A stretch of DNA of 64,000 nucleotides from Desmodesmus armatus (lineage: Eukaryota; Chlorophyta; Chlorophyceae; Sphaeropleales; Scenedesmaceae), in assembly GCA_007449985.2 (NCBI GenBank), contig VIIQ02000185.1, forward strand, positions 63,267 to 127,266, read 5' to 3'. Position 1 is the stretch's first letter. Each line of letters begins with the position of its first letter. Shown in pieces: positions 46,001 to 55,898 of the stretch. Position numbers and translations under genes: made by a program. Under the pieces are notes generated by a model. That model saw nothing but the letters and a program-made list of their open reading frames with translations. It had not been told where the DNA came from and searched no databases.

Positions 46001-49000
46001 CAGCAGTGCGCTCAGGGAGCTGCACTGGCTGAGCTGCTGCTGCTGCTGCTGAGAAGGGAAGACCGACTCGGCTGCGAACCTGCGGAGCTGCAGATGCGTA
46101 GCCACCAAACACAAATGCGCCAGAAAAACCACCTGATGCAAGGGCCAAACAAGAAACAGACGGGGAGAGGACAACCGCAAAGTCCTCAGAACCACCCACA
46201 GGAGCAACCACCAAGGGCATCACACTGCTGTTGTGCGCAAGCGTGTGGCGCTTGTCGTCAAAGGCATCATCCTGCCAGCCACCGCTGCCGCTGGGGGCAA
46301 GGCTGACCGGGCTGTTGCTGCCAGAAGGGGAAGCTGTGACAGGGCTGCTGTTGCCACTGCTGCTGGAGAAGGCAGCAGCAGAGACGGGGCTGCTGCAGCC
46401 GCTGCTGACACTAGGGGCAGCAAGAGACGGGCACCCAGTGGGTGTGCCAGCCTCCGCACTGTCGAACTGCTGCGGTGCATCCTGCAGCTGTTGCTGGGCA
46501 GCCCACTGCCGCCACAGCTGCAGCTCAGCAGCCATGCTGTCATGCTGCTGCTGCACCTGCCGCAGCTCGGCTTGGCTGCTGCAAGCTTTGCCGCACCAGT
46601 GCTGCACCTCTGCAGTCAACTGGTCGTGCATGGAAGCTGCCTCATGCAACTGGTGTTGAGACAACTGCAGGTCCTGCTGTAGCTGACGGACCTGTTGCTG
46701 CAAGGGCTGGACAGATTGCTGGGTAGCCTCTAGCTGGTCCTGTAAGCGACACTGCTGCTGCCGAGACTGCTGTTGGGTCTGCTCCAGCTGCGACTGTACC
46801 TGGATGACCTGGGTTTGCAGCTGGATGACCTGGGACTGGAGCTGGATGCACTGGTCCTGCTGCTCTTGAAGCTGCAAGCGCTCCCGCTGGTTGTACTGTA
46901 ACTGCTGCTGTTGGGCCTGCTGCTCCGCGTGTTGAAGCTGCTGCTGGGAACACTGTAGCTGCAGCTCCAGCTGTTCAGACCGACTGTTGGAGTGCTCAAG
47001 CTGCTGCTGCAGCTTGGTGACCTCCTGCTGGAGTTGCTGCTCCTGTCCAAGTGACTGCTGCTGAAGCCGGTCCTGCAACAGCTTGGACAGCTCATACCAC
47101 TGGTGGGCCTCTGCGGACAGCTGATCCTGCTGTGACTCTGCCTGCTGCAGTAGCTGCTCCAGCTGCCGGGCCCGCTGCTCAGAAAGCTCCAGCTGCCGCT
47201 GCAGCTGACTGGCCTGTTCCTGTGCTGCAGCACGCTCTGCCTCAGCATGCTGCAACTGCTGTGACTGGCTGCCTTGCGTGAGAAACTGCTCATCCACCTC
47301 CACGAAACGACCGAATCCGTAAGGCAGAATTCGGACCATGCTGCAGGAGGGTCTGGGAGTGACTAGCTGAAGGGGCTAGGAGTGAGAGACCGCTAGGGTG
47401 CTGCCTCTAGGACAGCATGCCCTCCGTCTCCACCATAATGACTGAAAGGCTGCGACTAGAAAGGGAGAGGGATGCTGCCCACAATCGCGACGCGAGAGGT
47501 GAGCACCACTAGCGATCTTCAGATGTAAAATCTCAAGAGAGAAGATAACTGGAACCCAGGAGAGACACTCAATTAACTGAGTTTGAAACCTGAAACGACA
47601 ACTGAGAGCTCGGGAGACCACGTCTATCGACCGAGACTGAACACAGACAACTGGCTGACAACTGGCTGACAACTGGCTGACAACTGGCTGCTCTAACGGG
47701 CCAAAAGCTGGCGAGCCCGGGGTTACGACGGCTACATGTCTGTAAGCTAGATCCATGCACCACCAATGAATGTGGCGGGTGCACGGCCTAAATGGCTGGG
47801 CTGGCAACTGGCAGAGTAACTGCATCACACATGTCACACCTGTAATGCAAGCTGCTCTGACAGGTGTACACAAAAGCACGCATGCACCAATAAGAACGCT
47901 ACATGTACCGTATAGATGCATACGGGTACGGCATGATGTGTTGGGGTGTGTTAGGGGCCCTTACAACAGCCAGACCACAAATCCCTGATATCGATCACAT
48001 GTACTCTCTGTACACTGTATTTGCAAGATCAGTGTGTATGAAGAGAACATCGGTACATCTGCTGTACACGTGTAAGGCAGGGGATTCGACTCATTGCAAT
48101 TATCATTGCAAATGCCTGTTCGAATCAACTCACCGGCTGTGATGCCATTGGCCCAATCCGCCGCCTGTTCGCGGGGCTTGGCCACATTGCCGAGGTCGGC
48201 GATATGAAGCTGCATGCCCAGTGCGCACGTCCTGGCCTTGCCAGCCCAGCGGCGCAGGTCGCTGCCGTGCAGCGCTGCGTGCCCCTTGAAATCACTCACA
48301 AGCGTAGTGTGCACCTGCGAGGCACAGCAGTACAACATCATGGGTTACTCACTGAATCGCAGTTGATTCCATGGTGGTTTGACTGCACGACGAGTGTCCC
48401 TTCATGCGGCATATTGTTGACCAACCACAGCGGGCAAAACTCCCTCGCAACGGCTAAGTGTACGCGCGAGCATGCATTGATGACCACCGGTCCAGCCCCA
48501 TGTTACTTACCGCCATGTCTGTGGCCATGATGACGTCACTGATGAGGGTGGTAGTGGGGCCGTACAGGGAGGCGGGCAGCACCTCGTGCTTCAGCAGGAG
48601 GCTGGTGGTCGTGGCAGCGTGCAGCTTCTCGTTCGGGCTCATGGGCCCGTAGATGGCAGCGATGGGGTCCTTGCTCTCGACAAGGAATTTGTTGCTCACA
48701 CCTGCAAAAGTGGTAGAATGGCAGCAGTTGTGGTCAGGGATAAGCGCATGATTTATGGTGGGCACACAGTACCCAACATGGCTTACAATACTGCACGAGT
48801 GCTCTGGAGAACCAGTCAAAGCATCTACATGCTTGCAACAACCACTGACAGGCCCTACTTTGAAACTCAATTTGACTGCTGCCAGCAGTGCAGTGCACCG
48901 AAGTGTCTGTCCTGTCACACTCTCTGGTACTGCACTGCCCTGCGGTGCTGCCTGCCTGTGGATGTCTGAGACACACTGTGAACCAGTCAGCAAAGCTGCA

Positions 49001-51219
49001 GAGCTAGTGGACCTACCAGGGTGTCCCACATCGTGGCCAGCCGCCGCCAGCACCAGCGCCAGCAGCTCCCAGTCGGCCAGCTGGTTTGCCAAGCCCCCCT
49101 GCAGGTGCAGCAAACAGCGTCACACACAACACGTCACATGTCACAACTACGGTGATTGTGCTGGAGCAGCATGGGTGCTGTCCTAACTTGAAGCATTGCT
49201 GACACTGGACCTTACTACTAGTCGGCTGCGCTTGTCAGCTTGTGTGCTGCAGGCAACCTTGCCAACATACTATGATAGGCGGCTGTGTATAACTATCAAA
49301 TTGATTACTAAGAGGCAGCAGCAGCCCAAGCTGACCAACAGCATTACCCAAGTTGCTCACCATGAGGATTATCATGAAGATTGCATGCACCACATCAGCT
49401 GCGTGTGTGCTGCAGTGGTAGGGGTTGGCGAGGTACCTGTCCTCCAGCTCAGACAGGAAGGCATCCAGCCTGGAGGGGTCAATGGAGAAGTTGGGGTTGC
49501 TCATGAGGCCAAGGCGCTTGAGGACGGCCTTCACCACAGGTGCAAGGGGCCTGCCGTTGCTGGCCTGTGCCACCTTGTATATGTCGAATACCGGCCACTG
49601 CTCTATCTGCGCAGCAGCAGTATCCAACAGCAAGGCAGCAGGACCGTTATGCGAGGCATATAAAGCAAGGCATACAAGGCATAGAAAGTGAAAGGAGCAC
49701 TGCTCAAGTGCTGGCCGAGCTACTGGTTTGCTGAGAGTGCCTGTGCTGGCAGCAACAGGGCAGATTGATAAGGCAGTGTTGACACAGCGCATCCAGGCTG
49801 TAACCTTAGGCGGGAAAGAGACTGCAGAATTTCTCTGGAACAGTCAAACATGCCATGCACTCAAGCCTTCAACGGCATGTCATTTGACTGGGAGAATCTG
49901 GCTTCGTGAGTTTTCCCCCCCTGGCGAGCAGACAGCCCTGCAACGGCAACTGATTTGTTCTGAAGCAGCAGTTCTGAAGCAGCAGGATGAAAAGCAATTG
50001 TACAATCCTTACCTCGCTCAGGAGCTCCTGCAGGACACTCTGGTTGTCGTCGTCAGGGGCAGGTGCCTCAGTCTTGCAGGGGATGGGGCCGGACTGCTGA
50101 GCGCTGACGTCCTCCTGCGGTGTGTGAGGGGTGACAGTTGCAGCAGTCAGCACAGTGACTTCAAGTTCACTGAGGGAACAACTGATGTGTTCATCGTGTG
50201 CCAAGTGCAAGGTGTACACATGCCGTCCAGAATGCTGTGCGGAGCTTGGGGTTGCGCATGTGTCAGTTTTGCTGTGTAGTTGCTGAGACGGGAGCTGTTG
50301 GTTTCCTGCAGACCAGCAGCGCCCCGGAAACTGGCATGGCAAGCAATGCATGACATGAAGACTCTGGAAGTTATGGCAGCCCACAACCCGTAGCGCAAGC
50401 GCGCAGACCGTACCTTGACGCTCATGAAGGGCTTGAAGCTGTTGAGGATGCCCTCCTTCACTTCCTGCAGGTCATGCCAGCACAGCACCATGCATAGGAA
50501 AAATGTCAGCTCCAAGCATCGGCATCGACAGCCCCAGTGTAACTCAACCTGTGCGTTAGCTCCAATCCAGCAGCTGCTTGCTGTCACGGTCACTTAGTTT
50601 CCGCAGTGGACCCCAATCAAGAGCAGCAAGCAGTAACATACTGCTCTATGCAGTTGGTGCCATGCAGGACAAGCCAAGCAGTGCTGCCCAGCTGCTTGAG
50701 TAACCCACCGGCTCCCTGAAACTAGCAGCCAAGGCCAGGACATCCTCCACAATCTTCCTGCCACTGCCCATGGAGAAGCTGTGGCTGGAGGGGGTTGGCC
50801 TGTTGATGAGGGGCTTGGCAGCAGACAGCGGTCCTGCGCTGTGGGCCCTCAAGCTGGAGGACAGGTGCCCACAGGTTGCCAGATCTCCTGAGTCCTGAGA
50901 TACATGCAGAAAGTGCGATAGACAGTATTATCAGTCAGCATGATGCCATATCCGACAATCAGTTCCAGCCACTGTACAGCAGCAACCAACTGACCATGGG
51001 CAGCCCAGTCGGTTCTAGCTACACGGGACACACAGGCATGCCACTGCATCATCGAGAACATCCAAGTGACAACAGAAGCACTATTACTCCACTGCTAGAA
51101 CGGTCTAATGGCTCCTAGGCACGACAGCACTGTTTTGGCGCGCAGCTCCTTACCTTGCGCGACAGGCCCCGGCCTGGGAGCGAAACGCCCATCATGCGGC
51201 TGGAGCTCTTCAGGCTCAT
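43094..51219 (-). CDS. Class I 3',5'-cyclic-nucleotide phosphodiesterase, copy B, about 444 aa
   Basis: Nine exons: 51219-51154, 50894-50709, 50464-50414, 50114-50013, 49606-49361, 49098-49017, 48701-48511, 48314-48134, 43323-43094 (TGA). Phases agree throughout. The start at 51219 gives MSLKSSSRMMGVSLPG; an ATG at 51195 is an alternative that better matches copy A in length. Catalytic motifs are YHCSTHAADVVHA, GHDVGHPG (canonical), SNKFLVES, LHIADLGNVAKP, HQQGDRERALG and SQHNFL. Compared with copy A it has one extra 17-codon exon (EVKEGILNSFKPFMSVK) and an acidic APAPDDDNQ segment. The last intron is 4.8 kb rather than 0.26 kb because two elements sit inside it. Frame is intact, so the gene is probably functional if that intron is spliced. 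Confidence 0.88.
44238..44480. repeat. 82-bp tandem repeat, about three copies
   Basis: GGARCCACGYTCAACCCTGG starts at 44239, 44321 and 44403. The last two units are almost identical and the first has several differences. Since 82 is not divisible by three, no frame reads the units alike, arguing against coding. Confidence 0.9.
44888..45259 (-). pseudogene. Fragment of a non-LTR reverse-transcriptase C-terminus (zf-RVT-like)
   Basis: The frame reads RICRLCSGQ, then VEDLKHFILECPVYDDLR, the Cys/His pattern found at the end of many LINE polymerases. It is about 120 codons with no polymerase core, so it is a relic carried inside element A. It differs from the tail of the 34.7 kb LINE (CQLC...FHVVFEC), so it comes from another family. 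Confidence 0.65.
45945..47339 (-). CDS. 464-aa Gln-rich coiled-coil protein inside element B, no recognised family
   Basis: A single uninterrupted ORF with ATG at 47339 starts MVRILPYGFGRFVEVDEQFL. Residues about 25-285 are an almost continuous heptad-type coiled coil rich in Q, L, E and R (for example QLQRQLELSEQRARQLEQLL). A Ser/Gly/Pro-rich tail follows (SSGNSSPVTASPSGSNSPVS) and then GGFSGAFVFGGYASAAPQ. It has no zinc finger, nuclease or transposase motif. An open frame this long within an insertion is notable, but low-complexity CAG-rich DNA opens frames easily, so expression is unproven. A structural or ORF1-like role would be speculation. Confidence 0.5.
   Translation of the reverse strand: MVRILPYGFGRFVEVDEQFLTQGSQSQQLQHAEAERAAAQEQASQLQRQLELSEQRARQLEQLLQQAESQQDQLSAEAHQWYELSKLLQDRLQQQSLGQEQQLQQEVTKLQQQLEHSNSRSEQLELQLQCSQQQLQHAEQQAQQQQLQYNQRERLQLQEQQDQCIQLQSQVIQLQTQVIQVQSQLEQTQQQSRQQQCRLQDQLEATQQSVQPLQQQVRQLQQDLQLSQHQLHEAASMHDQLTAEVQHWCGKACSSQAELRQVQQQHDSMAAELQLWRQWAAQQQLQDAPQQFDSAEAGTPTGCPSLAAPSVSSGCSSPVSAAAFSSSSGNSSPVTASPSGSNSPVSLAPSGSGGWQDDAFDDKRHTLAHNSSVMPLVVAPVGGSEDFAVVLSPSVSCLALASGGFSGAFVFGGYASAAPQVRSRVGLPFSAAAAAAQPVQLPERTAGGLDQVPWSRSVGGPGPP
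47646..47689. repeat. 11-bp tandem repeat, four exact copies
   Basis: The unit GACAACTGGCT is repeated four times within element B, between the coiled-coil ORF start and the shared right end. Confidence 0.9.
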
Positions 51220-51726
51220 GCTCCTGACTTCTGGAAAGCTGAACGGAGCCGGGATGAACAAGAAGGGGAACTGTCGTTCACGAAACGGCTTGACTCTGTT
51301 CAGGTTGAATGTACGCAAAGAACGGTTTGTTCGCTGTTGAGTGCTGATTGCAGTCGCTGATGGCAAGCTCCAGTGGCCCCGACTTGGCCAAAACGTCCAG
51401 GGGTTTTGGGCTTGAAACCGGCATCAGTCATCCATCGGCCTGGGGCAAAGGCAACTCCTTGACGGCCGGCTCATGAACAGCGCAGTGAAACCTTCACCAT
51501 GCTGCACAAGGCCGCTGCCAACTCTGAAGCTCCGCCCTCAACCAGGCAAAACAAACAGCATCATGTCATGCTGCAGTGGTTGGTGTAGGCTGCCGCACCA
51601 AGCAGCGCATACGTCAGACAATTCACAGTCCTGACAACACCCCTCCTTATGGGGAAAGTGGGGATTCTAGTACAGCTTGTCTGGGGATGTACTCTGCTCC
51701 CCTGTGATCGTGACTGTCACTGATGA
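51220..51726. other. Upstream region of PDE-B with the motif shared with PDE-A
   Basis: ACGCAAAGAACGGTTTGT at 51313-51330 matches the PDE-A upstream element. GGCCAAAACGTCC near 51390 also corresponds. The right half is the expected 3' UTR of the IQ-motif gene. Confidence 0.5.
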
Positions 51727-52784
51727 TCAGCCATTGAACCTGCCCAGGCCACCACCAGCACCAGACAGCCCCCTTCCGCCTGCCAAGCTCCCAGCCCGGC
51801 TGCCACTGCCGCTGCAGCTGCTGCCCAAGCCACACACACTCCCTGAGCTCCTCTCAGGCCGCCCCAAGTAAGCTCCCAACGTGTCGCTGTCTGCACGAGC
51901 AGCACCAAACCGCTGCTGCTGCTGCTGTTGTTGGTAGAGGTCCATGGCTGCTGCCAGGAGCTCTTTCAGCTGCTGTCTGCTGGGCATGATGTGCATGTGG
52001 GGAGGGGGTGGCAGGGGTGGCAGCTTGCTGCTGAGACTGGCGGCACTGCCTGCAGGCCAGAGATGACAGGGGAGCAGGGGTGCGGCTGGTTTCAGGTCAG
52101 AGGAACAAGCACCTCAGTCACAACAAGTTGGATCGTGGAACCCAGCTGCTGCTGGTGTAACTGTGCATGTGTACAACAACCACCCAGCCACCCAGCTCGT
52201 TGTCTTACCTGCAACTGCGGTGAGTGTTTGGTGCAGCACAGCCTCTGCTGCTTGTTGGAGCCTGTGGCTCGCCATGCGGGCAGCGTACTCCTCACGTGCC
52301 TGCAGCAGCTGCTGCCTTGCCTTGACTAGATACTCACTGGCCACCTGCAGCAGCAGCAAAACGACAGCATTTAGCCCCATGTTGTGTGTTGGGGCAGCAA
52401 GCTGTTGTGTTACAGCTCCCACCTAGGCACTAGCTGCGCACTAACCCCCACGAGCAGGGCACCCGTCAGCCCGCCCTCAACCCATACCACCCGTCAACCT
52501 TCTACTGCGGGGGCGCCAGCGCCGCAGCCAAAAACAAGGTCTTTTGTATGGCAGCATGGTTCAGCATGGTTCAGCAGCATCAGCGATGAGGCTCACCTGC
52601 TCCCGTATGTCAGCTGGTAGCACCTCGACCAGCTGCCTCAGCTGCGCCTCGATCTCAAGGTCCACCACCCCCTCCTCATGCCACCCCACACCGCCCTGCA
52701 CACCCCCAACCCCTCTGCCACCCACTGCTGCAGCCCCAGCAGACTTGGGCCGCACCCTTGCCGGCTGCTGCTGCTGTTCACCAC

Positions 52785-52825
<41 letters not shown>

Positions 52826-55483
52826 GCGGCAGCAGAGGGTGCAAATGCTGCTAAGTTACCTTCGCTGTCAGGCCCTCCTGCCAGGGGTGTCAGCTGCCCC
52901 GTCAGCTGCACACCCCTGGGAGGCATTGGACCCTCAGGTAGTGCTGCTGCTGCTGCTGCTGCCGCTGGTGCTGCTGGCACTGCTGCCACAATCCCCACTG
53001 ACGCTGCTGCTGGCGCTGCTTTTGTGCTTCTCACAGTTGGGTGTGAAGCAGGTGGGGTCGACGGCCTTTGCACAGTAGGTGGATGGGGCCTTGCAGGAGC
53101 AGCAGCAGACTGCGACCTGCTGCTGCTGCTGCCACTAGCAGGGGCGCCTCTGCTACCAACAGCAGCAGCAGCAGCAGCAGCAGACACAGATGATCGCGGC
53201 ATTGCAGACTGCGGCCGGCGCTGGCTGCCGCCATTAACTGCAGCGCTGCTGGCTGCACTGTTGCCGACAGCAGCTGTTGAGGCGGACTTGGGTCGCACCA
53301 TAGCTGACTGCGGCCTCCTGCTGCTGCTGCTGCCTGTTGCGACGCCACCAACAGCAGCAATTGATGCAGAGTTGGGGCGCACCATAGCTGACTGCGGTCT
53401 CCTGCTGCTGCTGCTGCCTGCTGCAACCCCGCCAACAGCAGCTTCTGATCCTGCCCCCACTGCTGCTGCTGCTACTGCTGCCGCTGGTGGTGGTGGTGCT
53501 GCATGCCCTCGGACAGCAGCGCCAGCCAGCAGCCTGACACTGCCCACAGCAGCATCAACTACGGACCGGAAGCGAGCGGGCCGTGCCCCACCACTGCCAC
53601 CTGCTGCTGCTGGTGGATGGGCTGCTGGCGCTGGTGCTGCTGCTGCTGCTTCTGGGTCGCTGTCAAATGCATCAAAGAAGTCCACTGGCAGCACCAGTGG
53701 GCCCCCTGCTGGCCTTGTCCCAGCCGGGTGCATGCTACCAGCGCCACCCTGCTTGCTACTGCTGCTGCTGGGGGTGCTGAGTGCCTTGGGTGGGAGTGGT
53801 GAGATCCTGCTGCCGCTGCTGCTGCTGCTGGCAGTGCAGATGCTGCTGCCTGTTGTGTGGCAGCGGAGGTTGCACCACCAGCACCCAACAAGCTTGGCTG
53901 TACTGCTGCTGCAGTTGCACCACTGCTGTGGGTGTGCTGGGGGCTGCTCGCTCCGCCCACTCCTCCTGCCGCTGCCGCTGCTGCTGGTGGTGGTTGCTGT
54001 GTTTCTGCTGGTGCTGTGACCGCCCAGTGGCTGCGTGCCTCTGCCCTTGCTTCTGCCCGTGCTGCTGCCCTTGTTGCTGCAGTGTTGGTGCGTATGAGCT
54101 GCTGCTCCAGGGCCAGCATGGCACGACACAGCAGCTGCTGCTGGGCGGCCCTGACAGCCTGACTGCCCCGCCAAGCCCTGCGACAGCAGCAACAGCAGCA
54201 GTCACAGTTGGCAGAGGGAGCAGCAAGAAGATAAGTCCAAAAAGGCAAGGCCCTGGCTTGAGGCAGCAGCAGAAGCAAGCATGAGGCATGCTGGCCTGCC
54301 ATGCACACAAACACAGCCTGGCCAGCTCTTGCCCGCTTCCACCATCAGTTCAGTCATGAGTGCTGCAGTACGGTCTGCCTCCCTCCCTCACCCCCCCCCC
54401 CTTTGCTCAACGCGGCGGCGTTTGATGTGGTGCCGGGAGTGTGCGCGTGTCGTATGGGTGTGAGGTGGGTGCTTCATACCTAAGCTTTGATCTCAACACA
54501 ACTGTGCGTCACAAGCTGCTGCTTGGCAAGAGTGCGCACCTTTGTATGATGGTTGCTTGTTGGTCCAGCCGAGCTTGCTCAATCCGCTGCCACACCGCAT
54601 CATGGCCCTCCTGCTGCTGCTGCTGCTGTTCCAGGAGCTGCTGCAACTGCAAGGCGGCATCAGCAGCAGCAGCAGAGGTGCAGTTGGCGGCCATGCCTGA
54701 GCATCCACCTGCCTGCTGCTCGTGCTGTTGCTGCTGCGGGTGCTGCAGTGCCACTGCTGACAGCTCTTGCTGCTTGTGCAAACACACAACGAAGACACGC
54801 TGTTCTGCCTCCTGCTGCTGATGCAGCTGCTGCGCCTGCTGCTGGCAGATGGGGATTTTGCCTTCACCAACAGGCATCTGCTGTTGCTGTGCGTGCTTCT
54901 GCTGGTGCTGTTGGTGGTTTTGGGAGGCAGGACCACTGGCTTCCTGCAGGTGAAAGAGGCTGTGCTCGTGGCACTCCTGTCCTGCATGTGCAGGGGATAG
55001 CTGTGCTGAGCAACAGCTGCTGCCCTGCTGGTCACCCTCAGCAGCTGTGCTGGTGTGCTGGCCATGGCTTATGACCAGGACCTCTGGCGGTGCTTTTTGG
55101 CGGGAAGTCCTGCAGGAGGTGGGGCTGGTGGGGGCTGTGCTGGGCCTGCTGCTCTCTTGGCTGCTTGCTGGCAGGGACCATGGGGCCACAGGGCGTGCTG
55201 CTGCTGTGCTGCCCGTGGGTGTCTTTCGGGGGCTGGAGGGGCGGGAAAGCTGCTTCACCCGTTGGTTGAGCTGTTGAAGGGCTTGAGGATTGTCCCGGTA
55301 GTGCTGAAGCTTCTGTTCTAATGCTGGGGGAACCCATTTGGGCGTGACTGGGCGACTGCTGTTCCTGCTGCTGGGCCTGCTGGTGGTGAGGCTGCTGGGG
55401 CGGCTGATTATCAAGGAGATTGATTCTTCATGGTGGCTTTTCAACGCAGTTTGAGCCGTGTCCGTCTGCATGTTCATAGACAC
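51727..55483 (-). CDS. IQ-motif, RPxS-repeat low-complexity protein, about 994 aa
   Basis: Exons: 55483-54540, 54177-52597, 52344-52209, 52049-51727 (TGA at left edge). Exon 1 contains SRPSSLTTSRPSSRNSSRPV, SRPSSPRKTPTG and SRPSTAPTSP, then Gln/His-rich sequence. The exon 1/2 junction reconstitutes a calmodulin-type IQ motif (ATIIQRAWRGSQAVR), good support for the splice. Exon 2 has RRPQSAMVRPNSAS and two related copies, RVRPKSAG, long Ala runs, and PVDFFDAFDSDPEA. The third exon is a charged helix (EYLVKARQQLLQAREEYAAR). The frame must shift by one base in the CAG-rich stretch near 53800-53830; one added base makes the total 995 codons with stop. RPxSA-type repeats occur in many algal axonemal or basal-body proteins, so a cytoskeletal role is possible but only inferred. 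Confidence 0.6.
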
Positions 55484-55898
55484 GTCACAGTGTGCTGTTG
55501 TAGCCAGTGCCCTACGTTTGCTGATGCGTCATGGTTCGTTTCTGCAGCCGGGTACGTAGTAGAAGGAACGCACTTAGAAGATCAGGTACCTCGCGACTTT
55601 TGGTGGGCCCATCTGTTGACAACCTCCTTGTCCTTTTGAATTCCGCTTCATCCGCTTGAGTAGCTGGATTGTGGCGTCCCCTTTCTTGTGAAGTCTTGGT
55701 GTAGTAGTTTCTGCTGTGTCTCTGTTCGCCACTACAACTACAAGGCCACCCCACCAGCCATCCTCTCTAAGCAGCTCTGGGAGGTGCAGGTGGCTGTGCT
55801 TGTCTGGTAACAGATCAGACAAGGGCGCCCAGGGCCGTGCTGCAGGTGCTGGCAGCATGCAGCGCTGAGCCCCTTGGTGCCATCACAGCAGCAGCAAC
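55484..55898. promoter_or_regulatory. 415-bp divergent promoter region
   Basis: This lies between the start of the IQ-motif gene (-) and the Eaf6-like gene (+). It must hold both promoters and 5' UTRs. No known element is recognised. Confidence 0.5.

Larger units (their letters stand above)
45789..47903. mobile_element. Candidate TIR element B, 2.1 kb, carrying a coiled-coil ORF
   Basis: It shares both ends with element A: 34 identical bases on the left and about 160 bp on the right. The two elements are separated only by TAA at 45786-45788. TGTA lies immediately outside the pair on both sides (43412-43415 and 47904-47907), compatible with a target duplication of the composite, although it overlaps the terminal TGTA and is therefore weak evidence. 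The internal sequence is unrelated to element A. Confidence 0.65.

Noticed and set aside
46231..46682. Plus-strand open frames over the coiled-coil ORF
   Set aside because: Shadows of CAG-rich codons; Cys/Ala repeats only.
43094..48134. PDE-B as a pseudogene split by insertion
   Set aside because: The insertion lies wholly inside an intron. Exon phases on both sides match and the catalytic residues are present.
52544..54019. 491-codon plus-strand open frame
   Set aside because: Antisense of the IQ/RPxS gene; the minus strand has the IQ motif and coherent exon phases.
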